Below are positions 18,809 to 27,111 of a stretch of DNA of 47,396 bases, piece after piece (within the stretch, counting starts at the first letter, position 1; each line of letters opens with the position of its first letter). A program made the position numbers and the translations under genes. Under the pieces are notes generated by a model. The model saw only the letters and a list, made by a program, of their open reading frames with translations, made no database searches and was not told the origin of the DNA. Source of the DNA: a virus; the IMG/VR virus record IMGVR_UViG_3300021364_000039, positions 1 to 47,396 of that record; one strand, written 5' to 3'.

Positions 18809-19532
18809 ACATGTTTTTATAAATGGTTGTAGTCATAGTGCTGGAAGCGAATTAGAAGGCAGCGGCATTGGCGAAGGTACCTATAATAGAGATAATTGTT
18901 TTGGCGCACAAATTGCTAGTAAATTAAATGCTACATGGACAAATTGCGCATATCCTGGAGCCAGCAATGATTACATTGCTAGGACAACTTTGTACTGGTT
19001 ATTAGAAAACAAAGAACTTGCTAAAGATACATTGTTTTTAATACATTGGACAGGTACAGATAGAACAGAATATTTTTATGAAAAGAGCAAAACTACAGCA
19101 TACGATTTTATAAAGTTTGCTCCAGATACAAATGTAACACATTTACATCCTCAGCATTATCCTGATTGGGCACCTAAGCAATGGAGGAAAAATCTTGATG
19201 TATTAGGCAACCATCTTTTTATAAATCCTGTTCAATGGAATATTAATAGGTATAATAACATTATTCAAACGCAAGAATTATTAAAAGCATATAATTTAAA
19301 ATACATTTTTAGAAATGCTTTTCAATGTTGTGAAACCACACCGAGGTATACATATTATATAAACAAAATTGATAAAGATAATTTTTTAGATTTTGATAAT
19401 GCTGAAGAAAGTTTTTGGGAACACTGCTTATCGCAAGGATTTGACACTGTAGGACAACAATATTGGCATCATAGATTACCAGCGCATACTTACTGGGCTA
19501 ATAAAATTTGTTCGTCTAGTTTAGCATTATAA
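18801..19532 (+). CDS. SGNH/GDSL-like hydrolase
   Basis: 243 residues. GTG start supported by AAGGAG at 18788-18793, seven bases upstream. Block I is 'FINGCSHSAGSE' with Ser11 as nucleophile candidate. A block III-like 'YPGASNDYI' supplies the oxyanion Asn, and the C-terminal 'YWHHRLPAHTYWA' holds the His candidates of the last block. SGNH enzymes remove or transfer acyl groups, often on glycans. It ends the eleven-gene operon and overlaps the opposing gene tail to tail by 43 bases. No signal peptide, so it would act in the cytoplasm or on virion parts. Confidence 0.72.
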   Translation: MYKHVFINGCSHSAGSELEGSGIGEGTYNRDNCFGAQIASKLNATWTNCAYPGASNDYIARTTLYWLLENKELAKDTLFLIHWTGTDRTEYFYEKSKTTAYDFIKFAPDTNVTHLHPQHYPDWAPKQWRKNLDVLGNHLFINPVQWNINRYNNIIQTQELLKAYNLKYIFRNAFQCCETTPRYTYYINKIDKDNFLDFDNAEESFWEHCLSQGFDTVGQQYWHHRLPAHTYWANKICSSSLAL

Positions 19533-20833
19533 TCGGTAAACCATTCTGATACAGTTTGTACTCTATTATAATTGTGTTCTAAAATAGGAATCATTGACCT
19601 GTACATTTTTCTAAGTTCGTCAATACTAAAATTGTTAATATAATTAATTGTATCACATACTGCTACTAATCTGTCACTTGTACACAAAATACTATCATAC
19701 TCTTCAGGCCAATAATCGCCAAAAGTTTTAAATCCTAATTCTTGTAAGTAGGATAATGTACCTGGTGCGCCTACCATTACAATTGGGCGAAATGCTTTTA
19801 GAGCATTTAATGTTTTTTCACTTATATTTGACCATGGTTGTGTAACTCTTGTTTCATTAACTATTGCGCAAAAAGATTTTGTGTATATTCTTTCAGGATC
19901 CTGTGTACGCCTTCGATTGACCATACCCGATGTATTGTAATCTGGATCTGGTTGTGTTATATTACATGCTTTAGGATGTCTAACTTCAAAATGTAGTGGC
20001 ACTTGCTCTTGTAACTTTGTATTGCCATCTAAAAGCATTTTCGACATATTTGGATGTTTTTCTTTAAAAGTATTCCAATCAAACCACATATTGTTTACCA
20101 TATCCTCGTTAGATAATTTATGGTAGAAACTTACATTGTTAGTTTTTGTAATATCGTTTGCTGCTAAAAAAGCAGTCATGAAATGTCTTGTTGGGTCGTA
20201 TCTCCAAGCGCCACTGAAAAACTTTTGAGAAATTTTCTTAGGATTTATAACAGGATATATATCGCCAGGTTCCATACCAGCTCTATTATAATCTTCTTGC
20301 ATTAAAAATCTACTACTAAACCAGCTTACAAATAAATCTGTACTTTTAAATTTAATATTTTTATAAATTTTACTGTAGTGTTTCCAACTTAAATGATCAG
20401 TACAATGTACATGTAAGTCAATATTATGTTTTTTTGCCCAGCTATCAAGTGAGTCAAGTTCGTAACATCTAATAGTTTCTGTTAGCTCGACTTGATTATC
20501 ATATCGTAGAATATGCGGTTCAAGTCTTCCATGATTATTTGGTATGTAATGTGTTAGCACTTCAAAAAAGTAAAAATTTATTTTTTGTGTTTTTAAAATT
20601 TCGTTATGAATAGGACTTAAAAACAATCTATCTAAATTTGGAATAGTATGTGTGCCATTGTAAATAATTGTTGGTTCTGGATGTTTTTTTAAAAAACTTT
20701 CATTTACTAAGTCCATTAATCCTTCAATCTCTTTTATTTGAGATAGAGGTGTTTTAGAACCATCTTTTCTGATAAGCTCTGGCAGTAAGTTGTTTCGAGG
20801 CATAAAATATAAGCAATTAAACCAGTTATACAA
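19490..20833 (-). CDS. EK/GF-motif protein, putative glycosyltransferase
   Basis: 447 residues from a TTG at 20833, chosen because GGAG (20844-20841) lies seven bases upstream; an in-frame ATG at 20803 lacks any ribosome site. The C-terminal third carries a motif shared with two other genes here: 'ISEKTLNALKAFRPIVMVGA', then 'LSYLQELGFKTFGDYW' and 'EEYD'. A conserved E-K followed by P and G, with 'LGF.TF', recalls the nucleotide-sugar-binding end of fucosyltransferase- or exostosin-like enzymes; the link is by pattern only. A 'YDPTRHFMTAFLA' segment in the middle matches the 'R.HR..L' segment of its relatives. The N-terminal half is unrecognised. Confidence 0.6.
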   Translation of the reverse strand: MYNWFNCLYFMPRNNLLPELIRKDGSKTPLSQIKEIEGLMDLVNESFLKKHPEPTIIYNGTHTIPNLDRLFLSPIHNEILKTQKINFYFFEVLTHYIPNNHGRLEPHILRYDNQVELTETIRCYELDSLDSWAKKHNIDLHVHCTDHLSWKHYSKIYKNIKFKSTDLFVSWFSSRFLMQEDYNRAGMEPGDIYPVINPKKISQKFFSGAWRYDPTRHFMTAFLAANDITKTNNVSFYHKLSNEDMVNNMWFDWNTFKEKHPNMSKMLLDGNTKLQEQVPLHFEVRHPKACNITQPDPDYNTSGMVNRRRTQDPERIYTKSFCAIVNETRVTQPWSNISEKTLNALKAFRPIVMVGAPGTLSYLQELGFKTFGDYWPEEYDSILCTSDRLVAVCDTINYINNFSIDELRKMYRSMIPILEHNYNRVQTVSEWFTDYNAKLDEQILLAQ

Positions 20834-20869
20834 TTTGGTACTCCATGGATGGTTAAATATATACGCATA

Positions 20870-20877
20870 TATTTATT
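20870..20877 (-). promoter_or_regulatory. late promoter-like AATAAATA
   Basis: On the minus strand AATAAATAT, one mismatch to TATAAATA. It would give a leader of about 30 bases to the TTG at 20833, including GGAG. The 54-base divergent gap 20834-20887 is almost entirely A+T apart from that ribosome site; no equally good promoter is seen for the rightward gene. Confidence 0.4.
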
Positions 20878-20887
20878 GTAAAACAAA

Positions 20888-21679
20888 ATGGATCAACTTA
20901 CTTTTAATACAAATTTTCCTCTTCTAATCGATCTAGAGCATGTCAACGGTGATTATGAATGGTATAGTACCGATGACGAAAATGCTTATAGATTTAACAG
21001 GAAAAAGATGGGGCATACATGGAGATATGCTACTGAAAAAATTAATTATAAATTTAATTCTTTAGGTTATAGAACAAAAGAAATATCAGACTTAGATAAA
21101 AATTTTATGTTAGCATTTGGATGTAGTTTTACTGAAGGAGTTGGAATATCAGAGGATGATATCTGGACTAGGCATGTAGCAGAGTATTGCGGTTTAGATC
21201 TATTTAATGCTAGTAAACAGGCAAGTTCGTCTCTTGTGCCTTTTCAAAATTCTATAATGTGGAAAGCAAATAAATTACCAATACCAAAATTAGTTGTATG
21301 TCAATGGCCTCAAAAAACAAGACGTTTATTTGGCGATACACACAATCAATTTTTTATTACGTTAAATGATAGAAGCGAAACAAAAACACTTGATGGTAAA
21401 TGGTGGGGCAGAAGGTACTTAGATGATGTTGGAGACATGAATCTAACAGTACAAGGACATTACGAAGGATTAAACGCTGTGTGGCAAGCACTTGGTGTGC
21501 CTGTGCTAAATTTTTGTTGGGAACAAAATTGGTTAGAAGTACCTTTATATACAAAGATGCATCATATACATTCAGCAGTAGGTAGTTTTGGTGCTAGAGA
21601 TTGTGGCCACGATGGTCCTGAATTCCATTTATCAACAGCAGAACAACTTAACGATATTTTATCCTCTTACGAGATCTAA
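20888..21679 (+). CDS. SGNH-like hydrolase
   Basis: 263 residues. The N-terminal 70 residues precede block I, 'FMLAFGCSFTEGVGI', with Ser80 as nucleophile candidate. 'CQWPQKTRR' is a strand near block III, and 'ARDCGHDGPEFHLS' near the C-terminus offers the Asp-x-x-His pair of block V. The N-terminal extension with 'YRFNRKKMGHTWRY' and 'INYKFNSLGYRTKE' is a lead-in seen in other phage and bacterial SGNH proteins that begin with a small beta domain. No ribosome site precedes the ATG. It converges with the amidinotransferase gene, overlapping by 21 bases. Confidence 0.72.
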   Translation: MDQLTFNTNFPLLIDLEHVNGDYEWYSTDDENAYRFNRKKMGHTWRYATEKINYKFNSLGYRTKEISDLDKNFMLAFGCSFTEGVGISEDDIWTRHVAEYCGLDLFNASKQASSSLVPFQNSIMWKANKLPIPKLVVCQWPQKTRRLFGDTHNQFFITLNDRSETKTLDGKWWGRRYLDDVGDMNLTVQGHYEGLNAVWQALGVPVLNFCWEQNWLEVPLYTKMHHIHSAVGSFGARDCGHDGPEFHLSTAEQLNDILSSYEI

Positions 21680-22660
21680 TGTACAGCAATGAAAACAGCC
21701 GCCTAGCGTTCTAGCATGGCGAAGTGGTAGCATAGCACATTCAATACCGTGTGCTTCTAGTGCCTTACGTGTTGGCTCTTGATGTTCTTCTAATACAACT
21801 AAGTTTGGATTTACACTGAACAAGTTTACGTTCCAAGTCCAAATACTACTGTTACACAATCCTGGATAGTGTCCAGCGTCTACAGCATCAGGTGCCCAAA
21901 TTACATCCCATTTGTTAAAAGGATCAGGTAGAACGTCCATACTTTTTATTCTGCTAGGATTAGCAAGTAATAATCCTTCACGCAAAAACGCAATAGTGCT
22001 ATCGATATGCATATAGCTGTATACATCTTCAAGACGATGAACACGTATATTACCTGGTTCAGAAAAACTGTTTTCAGGTTTGTTTATCCAAGTTTGTAAA
22101 TAAGCAGCACCTGCTTTGTTACCACTATTGCTTACCAAATACAAAATATCGTCGTTAGCTCTAATAGCATTAGCAGCGTCAAAACAAGGTGCTACTTCAG
22201 TGAGGGCAAGGCGATCTGGATCTCCAACGCATGATTCGTCATACAATCCTGTTCTGTCGATGCCGTGTCCTATTTCAATAGGACTAACACCAGGCAGTAG
22301 ATGTCGCCATTCTGTTTCTCTTGCTGCGAGGGCCATTGGAGCAGCAAAAGCTCTGTTGCCATGAACAAATACAGTATCACGTGGGCAATAGTTGTAGTAT
22401 TCAACTTCTTCTGTACGCTTAGGTCTTACTACTTCAACACTCTCGCCTTCTAAAAACTTTACAAAAGTTTCAAGATCTTCGTTTGATTCTTCTACAACTT
22501 GATCAGGATATAAGCCAGCCTTTACATCACTTACATCCTGTCTGTCTGCGTAATTGATTACACGCAAACTTTCGTCCATCTCGGGAATGCGGCAATAGTC
22601 AGCAACTCCGACACAAACCTTTTTCAACGTATCCCATTCGTTTGTACTATAAATATTCAT
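21659..22660 (-). CDS. amidinotransferase family protein (GATM/StrB-like)
   Basis: 333 residues. The amidinotransferase/arginine deiminase superfamily pattern is clear: 'YCPRDTVFVHGN' (substrate Asp), 'VAPCFDAANA', 'YSYMHIDSTI' (catalytic His-x-Asp) and a C-terminal 'LGGCFHCCTLDL', where the Cys after His (C325) is the nucleophile. Members move an amidino group from arginine to glycine or to an aminated sugar or inositol. Among aminotransferase, epimerase and glycosyltransferase genes, an amidino-sugar is the attractive reading, but creatine-type synthesis cannot be excluded. It looks less AT-rich than its neighbours: 30 G+C in the 60 bases from 22201. It is transcribed alone behind a TGTAAATAC element. 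Confidence 0.82.
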   Translation of the reverse strand: MNIYSTNEWDTLKKVCVGVADYCRIPEMDESLRVINYADRQDVSDVKAGLYPDQVVEESNEDLETFVKFLEGESVEVVRPKRTEEVEYYNYCPRDTVFVHGNRAFAAPMALAARETEWRHLLPGVSPIEIGHGIDRTGLYDESCVGDPDRLALTEVAPCFDAANAIRANDDILYLVSNSGNKAGAAYLQTWINKPENSFSEPGNIRVHRLEDVYSYMHIDSTIAFLREGLLLANPSRIKSMDVLPDPFNKWDVIWAPDAVDAGHYPGLCNSSIWTWNVNLFSVNPNLVVLEEHQEPTRKALEAHGIECAMLPLRHARTLGGCFHCCTLDLVRG

Positions 22661-22664
22661 AACG

Positions 22665-22672
22665 TATTTACA
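22665..22672 (-). promoter_or_regulatory. late promoter-like TGTAAATA four bases before ATG
   Basis: Minus strand TGTAAATA, then CGTT, then the ATG at 22660. One mismatch to TATAAATA. If used like a T4 late promoter, transcription would start on the start codon, giving a leaderless message. Confidence 0.5.
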
Positions 22673-22698
22673 AAATTAAATGCGTACTTAATTATAAT

Positions 22699-23787
22699 AT
22701 GGATAAATTTATATTTGACAAAGTATTTGATGGCGTGTACTATTGGTTTGTTTGGGCACAGATAGACGGTAAACATCTTAGAAGAAAAATAGCCGAACCA
22801 GAAGTTAAAAAATTAATGATAATGGGCTTTGAAGAATATGAAGTAATGTCTGTGTATGGAAATAGACAAGACTGGGACGATTTTTTAAAATATGCTGCCG
22901 AATGTAATGTAGAAGTATTTTTAATTAGACCTGCTTATTTAGACACCGAATTAAATTACAGGCATTACATTACCGAAGGCAAAAATTTAATACAATATAT
23001 GCATTATTTTGGAGCAGCAGCATTACATACTTACATTAATAGCAAATATACAGTAATACAACACAAAGTTTTTAAGAAAACATTTACAAGTCTAAATAAT
23101 AAAGGTCATATACATAGGTGTATTTTCTTTGATGAAATGTATAAACAAAATCAACGACACAAAGGTTTTGTTTCATGGGGTGCTAACGATATCAATTGGG
23201 ACTATAAATGGAAATACTTTGATACACCTAACATTCCACAAAAACTTGATTGGGAGTCAGTTGATGATCCAAGAAATGACATATTATTTCCTCCAAAACA
23301 ATTTGGTAGTAGTTTATGGAGTGTAGTATGTGAAAGCAATACAGAATGTATATTTACAACAGAAAAAACATACATTCCAATTTTACATAAGCGTCCTTTT
23401 GTAACCTATGCTGTTCCAAATTTTAACAAAGCACTTGAAAATTTAGGATTTAAACTGTTTGACGAATATATTGATTATAGTTTTGATAGCATAGACAACG
23501 ATAGAAAACGTGCTGAAGAATTTTGGAAACAGATAAACAAATTACATGATTTAGATCATGCTAAAGTAAAAGAAGAATTACAAGAAAAAATTGATTACAA
23601 TTTTAATTGGCTTTGTACTATGTGTTTAAATCCTCAAAACCATTTGCCAAAAGAATTTTTAGACATGGTCGAAAATGTTGAGCATTTACATATGCAAGAA
23701 GTATATAACCCTCGTATATTCATAGACAGAACAAAATTTAATGAATGGTGTGTAAGACACAATTTTAATTTTAAGGAAATAAAATGA
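22699..23787 (+). CDS. EK/GF-motif protein, putative glycosyltransferase
   Basis: 362 residues. The C-terminal motif matches two other genes here: 'FTTEKTYIPILHKRPFVTYA', then 'ALENLGFKLFDEYIDYSFDS'. The N-terminal part ('FDGVYYWFVWAQIDGKHLRR') is aromatic-rich and unrecognised. It has a late aromatic 'YNFNWLCTMCLNPQNHLP' with two cysteines. The ATG directly follows a TATAAT sequence, which is too close to serve as its promoter. The next gene begins in an ATGA-type overlap (ATG at 23784). Assignment to glycosyltransferases is by motif likeness and context only. Confidence 0.55.
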   Translation: MDKFIFDKVFDGVYYWFVWAQIDGKHLRRKIAEPEVKKLMIMGFEEYEVMSVYGNRQDWDDFLKYAAECNVEVFLIRPAYLDTELNYRHYITEGKNLIQYMHYFGAAALHTYINSKYTVIQHKVFKKTFTSLNNKGHIHRCIFFDEMYKQNQRHKGFVSWGANDINWDYKWKYFDTPNIPQKLDWESVDDPRNDILFPPKQFGSSLWSVVCESNTECIFTTEKTYIPILHKRPFVTYAVPNFNKALENLGFKLFDEYIDYSFDSIDNDRKRAEEFWKQINKLHDLDHAKVKEELQEKIDYNFNWLCTMCLNPQNHLPKEFLDMVENVEHLHMQEVYNPRIFIDRTKFNEWCVRHNFNFKEIK

Positions 23788-24599
23788 GATTATTTGCGTT
23801 TGGTTGTAGTTTTACAAATTATGCTTGGCCTACATGGGCTACTATTATGGCGTATGATTTACAAATACCTATATACAATTTTGCTATAGCAGGCTTAGGC
23901 AATAGAGGTATTATGAATCGTATAGTTGAAGCTGATGCTAAATTTAACATTCAACCTGAAGATAAAATTGTAATACTTTGGTCAAGTTTTGAACGTTGGG
24001 ATCATATACACGATGGAGAATATCAAGCGGTTGGTAGTATTTTTGCTCACGGTAGAGAAATGAAATGGCTTCAAGATAGATGGAATTATCCAGAAGATTT
24101 AGTTTTCAATTATAGTGAAATTATTACAGTTAACCGTGCTTGGAAAGACAATATTTTTTGGCAAGGTATGGCATTTGATCCACACATAGGCGACGGCGGA
24201 GCATATATTAAATCTTTAGATTTATTAGCTGGTAAAAAGTTTGAAGAATTATACAAAGATAAATTACCCAAGTTGCCTATTTGTATTGAGTTTGATGAAA
24301 AAGGTAATGCTTGGAATGGGTTGTTAGACGATTTACATCCTGATGTAATAGGACACATGAATCTTTTAGAAAAATACATGTACAGCGATTTAGATTTACA
24401 ATTACGTCCAGAAACAAAAGTTATTTTTCAAGAACTACATGTTGATTTAGAAAAAGAATACCGTAAACCAGAAAATGTAAATAATCTTGTTGGCGATACT
24501 GTAGGAAATGCCACTCTTAGATGTCTAAGAGCAAAATATAAAGCAAACATTTACCCATATGTAGGTAGCTGGTCTCTATCAGATAACATTGTGTATTAG
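23784..24599 (+). CDS. SGNH-like hydrolase
   Basis: 271 residues. Block I is at the very N-terminus, 'LFAFGCSFTNYAWP', with Ser9 as nucleophile. 'YNFAIAGLGNRGIMNRIVEA' supplies the block II/III Gly and Asn. 'DDLHPDVIGHMNLLE' near residue 195 gives the Asp-x-x-His pair; here His-Pro-Asp and a second His three residues later. About 70 residues follow the catalytic core, an unusual tail. It is the best-formed of the three SGNH proteins here. Its end overlaps the DegT-like gene by 21 bases, tail to tail. Confidence 0.78.
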   Translation: MRLFAFGCSFTNYAWPTWATIMAYDLQIPIYNFAIAGLGNRGIMNRIVEADAKFNIQPEDKIVILWSSFERWDHIHDGEYQAVGSIFAHGREMKWLQDRWNYPEDLVFNYSEIITVNRAWKDNIFWQGMAFDPHIGDGGAYIKSLDLLAGKKFEELYKDKLPKLPICIEFDEKGNAWNGLLDDLHPDVIGHMNLLEKYMYSDLDLQLRPETKVIFQELHVDLEKEYRKPENVNNLVGDTVGNATLRCLRAKYKANIYPYVGSWSLSDNIVY

Positions 24600-25166
24600 A
24601 TTATAAATGTTTGGATAATCTTTGTATGTCCAAAGTTTTGGTTTTGATTTGATAGCATCAGGCAATTTGTCTAATCCTAGTTGTGCTGTTTCTGGAGTCA
24701 TGTAATAATGATATCCGGCACTGTGAATATCTTGTTCTGCCCATGGAGCATTACGATGTCTGCCATCGTATCCCAATTTTATTAAATCATCTCTTTCTTG
24801 CTTGCTACTTAAAAGTATAGCACCACCCCTACCTAAACTCAAATGTTTTTTAAATTGAAAACTTAAACACATATAACTGTTGACAATATAACTGTTTCGT
24901 CTCCATAACACAGCAGCATCGTATATGTTTTGACTTAGATAATAATATTCTTCCCATCGAGTGTTTGCCCATGATACAGTAGCACCTACTTTTTTTGCTG
25001 TCATAGGTACACTTAGATATGTTTGCTTTGGCACAGATACATTTTTTACTTCCTTGTATCTTAGAATTAATTCGATAGCATGAGTACAGCAGTCAGTGCT
25101 TACAGCATATGGAGCACCAAAAAATTCTGCTATTTCTTTTTCAAACTTATCTACCGTATCAAACAT
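24579..25166 (-). CDS. half-size DegT/DnrJ/EryC1-type aminotransferase
   Basis: 195 residues from the ATG at 25166, against about 370 in full-length relatives. It keeps the large-domain landmarks: 'FFGAPYAVSTDCCTHAIELI', 'VPKQTYLSVPMTAKKVGATV', the PLP Asp in 'IYDAAVLW' and the Schiff-base Lys in 'SFQFKKHLSLGRGGAI'. The C-terminal small domain, which normally holds sugar-binding residues, is absent, and the frame ends cleanly after 'YPNIYNLIHNVI'. Family members aminate keto-sugar nucleotides. It is divergent from a sugar-nucleotide epimerase gene. It may be a working minimal enzyme or a binding remnant; the intact active-site residues favour the former. An element xxTAAATA lies four bases before ATG. 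Confidence 0.75.
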   Translation of the reverse strand: MFDTVDKFEKEIAEFFGAPYAVSTDCCTHAIELILRYKEVKNVSVPKQTYLSVPMTAKKVGATVSWANTRWEEYYYLSQNIYDAAVLWRRNSYIVNSYMCLSFQFKKHLSLGRGGAILLSSKQERDDLIKLGYDGRHRNAPWAEQDIHSAGYHYYMTPETAQLGLDKLPDAIKSKPKLWTYKDYPNIYNLIHNVI

Positions 25167-25170
25167 AATG

Positions 25171-25178
25171 TATTTAAC
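25171..25178 (-). promoter_or_regulatory. late promoter-like GTTAAATA four bases before ATG
   Basis: Minus strand GTTAAATA, then CATT, then the ATG at 25166. Six of eight bases match TATAAATA, including the whole TAAATA core, with the same four-base spacing as at 22665, 32864, 32886 and 39543. Confidence 0.42.
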
Positions 25179-25210
25179 CACCAGATCTAATAAGTACATG
25201 GTTAATGGAT

Positions 25211-25218
25211 CGTAAATA
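25211..25218 (+). promoter_or_regulatory. late promoter-like CGTAAATA
   Basis: CGTAAATAC upstream of the epimerase ATG at 25235. AAGGAG (25223-25228) follows, seven bases... six bases before ATG. A start six bases after the octamer would fall in this ribosome site, so the element is only a candidate. Confidence 0.3.
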
Positions 25219-25234
25219 CTGTAAGGAGTTCTAC

Positions 25235-26146
25235 ATGAAAATATTATTAACTGGATCAAGCGGATTTATTGGACAGCATTTGTTACCTAGATTACAAGCA
25301 ATTGGAGAAGTTCACGAATTAAAAACAGACTTGACACATCACACTGGTATTCAACAAGAAGTAAAAGAAGTAAATCCTGATATTGTAGTTCATTTAGCAG
25401 CAAGGACAGAAGTTCAAAAAAGTTTTTACGAACAAGTAAGTTTTAGTGAAGTAAATTATGTAGGAACAGTAAATCTTATCGAAGCATGTAGACAACTAAG
25501 TACATTACCTTATTTTGTATTCGCAAGTACAATGGAAGTTTATGGCTGGCAACCCATTTCAGATGAAGTAGAACAAACCGGAACTTATAAAGAAAGCGTT
25601 GCTTTTGATGAATATACGCAGCCTAATCCAAATGCTCCTTATGCTGTTGCCAAGTATGGTTGTGAAAAATATTTAGAATATGCTGGTAGAGCATACGGTT
25701 TGCCTTGGGCTAGTTTTAGACAGACTAATAGTTACGGACGCAAAGACAATGACTTTTTCGTTACTGAACAAATTATTTCTCAAATGATAAAAGGTGATAC
25801 TTGTAATTTAGGTTATGCTGAACCTTATAGAAACTTTATTTACATTAGTGACTTGCTAGATGCGTGGATGGCTGTAATTGAAAATAGAGATGCGTGTAAA
25901 GGCAACTTCTATACTATTGGACCAGATGATCCACGTAAGATTAAAGATTGTGCTCATTATATCCAACAGCAATTAGGGTGGAATGGAACTATAAACTGGG
26001 ATACAAAAGATCCACGACACGGAGAAATTTGGTGGCTTAATAGTAATCATAATCTTCTTACAAGTAAAACTGGGTGGAAACCCAAAGTATCTTACGAAGA
26101 AGGTGTTGAAAGGACTATACACCATTGGAAATCAATTCTAACATAA
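25235..26146 (+). CDS. NAD-dependent sugar-nucleotide epimerase/dehydratase
   Basis: 303 residues from the ATG at 25235, supported by AAGGAG; an upstream TTG-type frame extension to 25205 has no such signal. It is an extended short-chain dehydrogenase: 'ILLTGSSGFIGQHLL' (NAD-binding GxxGxxG), 'DIVVHLAARTEV', 'FVFASTMEVYG' (catalytic Ser/Thr), 'YAVAKYGCEKY' (YxxxK), 'FRQTNSYGRKDND' and 'RNFIYISDLLDAW'. All catalytic residues are present. Family members make epimerised or dehydrated NDP-sugars such as GalE, RmlB or WbpP products; the exact reaction cannot be read. It is divergent from the aminotransferase, and a keto-sugar handed from one to the other would make chemical sense. It leads a six-gene operon to 31033. 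Confidence 0.88.
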   Translation: MKILLTGSSGFIGQHLLPRLQAIGEVHELKTDLTHHTGIQQEVKEVNPDIVVHLAARTEVQKSFYEQVSFSEVNYVGTVNLIEACRQLSTLPYFVFASTMEVYGWQPISDEVEQTGTYKESVAFDEYTQPNPNAPYAVAKYGCEKYLEYAGRAYGLPWASFRQTNSYGRKDNDFFVTEQIISQMIKGDTCNLGYAEPYRNFIYISDLLDAWMAVIENRDACKGNFYTIGPDDPRKIKDCAHYIQQQLGWNGTINWDTKDPRHGEIWWLNSNHNLLTSKTGWKPKVSYEEGVERTIHHWKSILT

Positions 26147-27111
26147 ACTATAGTAATAAGGCTCATAATAGATATACAGATCCATTTGGATTACCTTACA
26201 AGTCTTTTCAACACTGGCAGGAAAATCCTGTTGGAAAATATTTTTTTATAAAATATTTTAGAGATCGCGATGACGAAGAGATTATAAAAAATGTAAAAGA
26301 AAATGAAAATGTTTTTTATATTTTACATGATAACTTAGAAGGTTATGCCAAACGCAGATTTAAAAAAATAGATGCGTTTGTTAATGAAAATAATTTACAC
26401 AACAAAGTTTATTTTTCTACTAGTTTAAAAAGCACAGCAGAAGAATATGAAGATTGGCTACAACAATATAAGTTGCCAAAAGTTTTTACTGCTTTTTATT
26501 ATCCCGAGTGGTATCATAGAGTATACGATAATCTTATAGACTATAGATTAAAAAAGTTTTCATATCGAAAAGATATGTATTTTTGTTGTTTGAATAACAG
26601 ACATCATGAACATAGAGTTTTACTAATACAAGATTTACAAAATAATGAAATATTAGATAAAGGACTTGTAAGTAGCGACTTTCATAAAATATCTATTGAC
26701 GGAATAGGTTCAAGGCCAAATGATTATAATCCTTTAATATATGCTAAGTCTTTAATAAATGTTGTAACTGAAACATATTATAGACAAGAATGGAATAATA
26801 CTGGCAATTTGTTTTTTAGCGAAAAAATATGGAAGCCTATAGTTTGTAAACAAGCATTTATCATTGTAGGACCTAAGCATTCTTTAAAATATTTGAAAGA
26901 ACTTGGATTTAGAACTTTTGATAAAATTTGGGACGAAAGTTATGACAATGAAGACTATAAAAAAAGACTTTACATGGCAGCCAATTCGTTGTATAATACA
27001 ATTAATAATTATTCTATAGAAGAACTTAATCAAGCCACGTTAGAAATTAGAAAACATAATTTTCAACACTTTAAAAAAATTAGACAAGAAATGATTAAAA
27101 CATGTTGGTAG
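26125..27111 (+). CDS. EK/GF-motif protein, putative glycosyltransferase
   Basis: 328 residues from a TTG at 26125 (AAAGGA ten bases upstream); no in-frame ATG is present before the conserved part begins, so the TTG is likely real, giving a 22-base overlap with the epimerase. It is the clearest of the three family members: 'YFCCLNNRHHEHRVLLIQDL' in the middle and 'FFSEKIWKPIVCKQAFIIVG' followed by 'LKYLKELGFRTFDKIWDESY' near the end. The E-K...P...G...GF.TF...D arrangement resembles the donor-binding region of retaining or fucosyl-type transferases, an inference from pattern. No membrane segment. Confidence 0.62.
   Translation: MEINSNINYSNKAHNRYTDPFGLPYKSFQHWQENPVGKYFFIKYFRDRDDEEIIKNVKENENVFYILHDNLEGYAKRRFKKIDAFVNENNLHNKVYFSTSLKSTAEEYEDWLQQYKLPKVFTAFYYPEWYHRVYDNLIDYRLKKFSYRKDMYFCCLNNRHHEHRVLLIQDLQNNEILDKGLVSSDFHKISIDGIGSRPNDYNPLIYAKSLINVVTETYYRQEWNNTGNLFFSEKIWKPIVCKQAFIIVGPKHSLKYLKELGFRTFDKIWDESYDNEDYKKRLYMAANSLYNTINNYSIEELNQATLEIRKHNFQHFKKIRQEMIKTCW

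Noticed and set aside
20834-20887. A sigma-70 promoter for the rightward SGNH gene at 20888
   Set aside because: Several AT-rich hexamers occur, but none has a matching -35 box at suitable spacing; the gap is too AT-rich to choose one.
22116-22364. Open frames opposite the amidinotransferase and similar antisense frames throughout
   Set aside because: They lie wholly inside genes with clear protein motifs, lack ribosome sites, and have low-complexity translations.
22693-22698. TATAAT immediately before the ATG at 22699 as a promoter
   Set aside because: Transcription would start inside codon two or three, and no TTGACA-like box lies 16-18 bases upstream. The N-terminus reads as a normal protein from this ATG.
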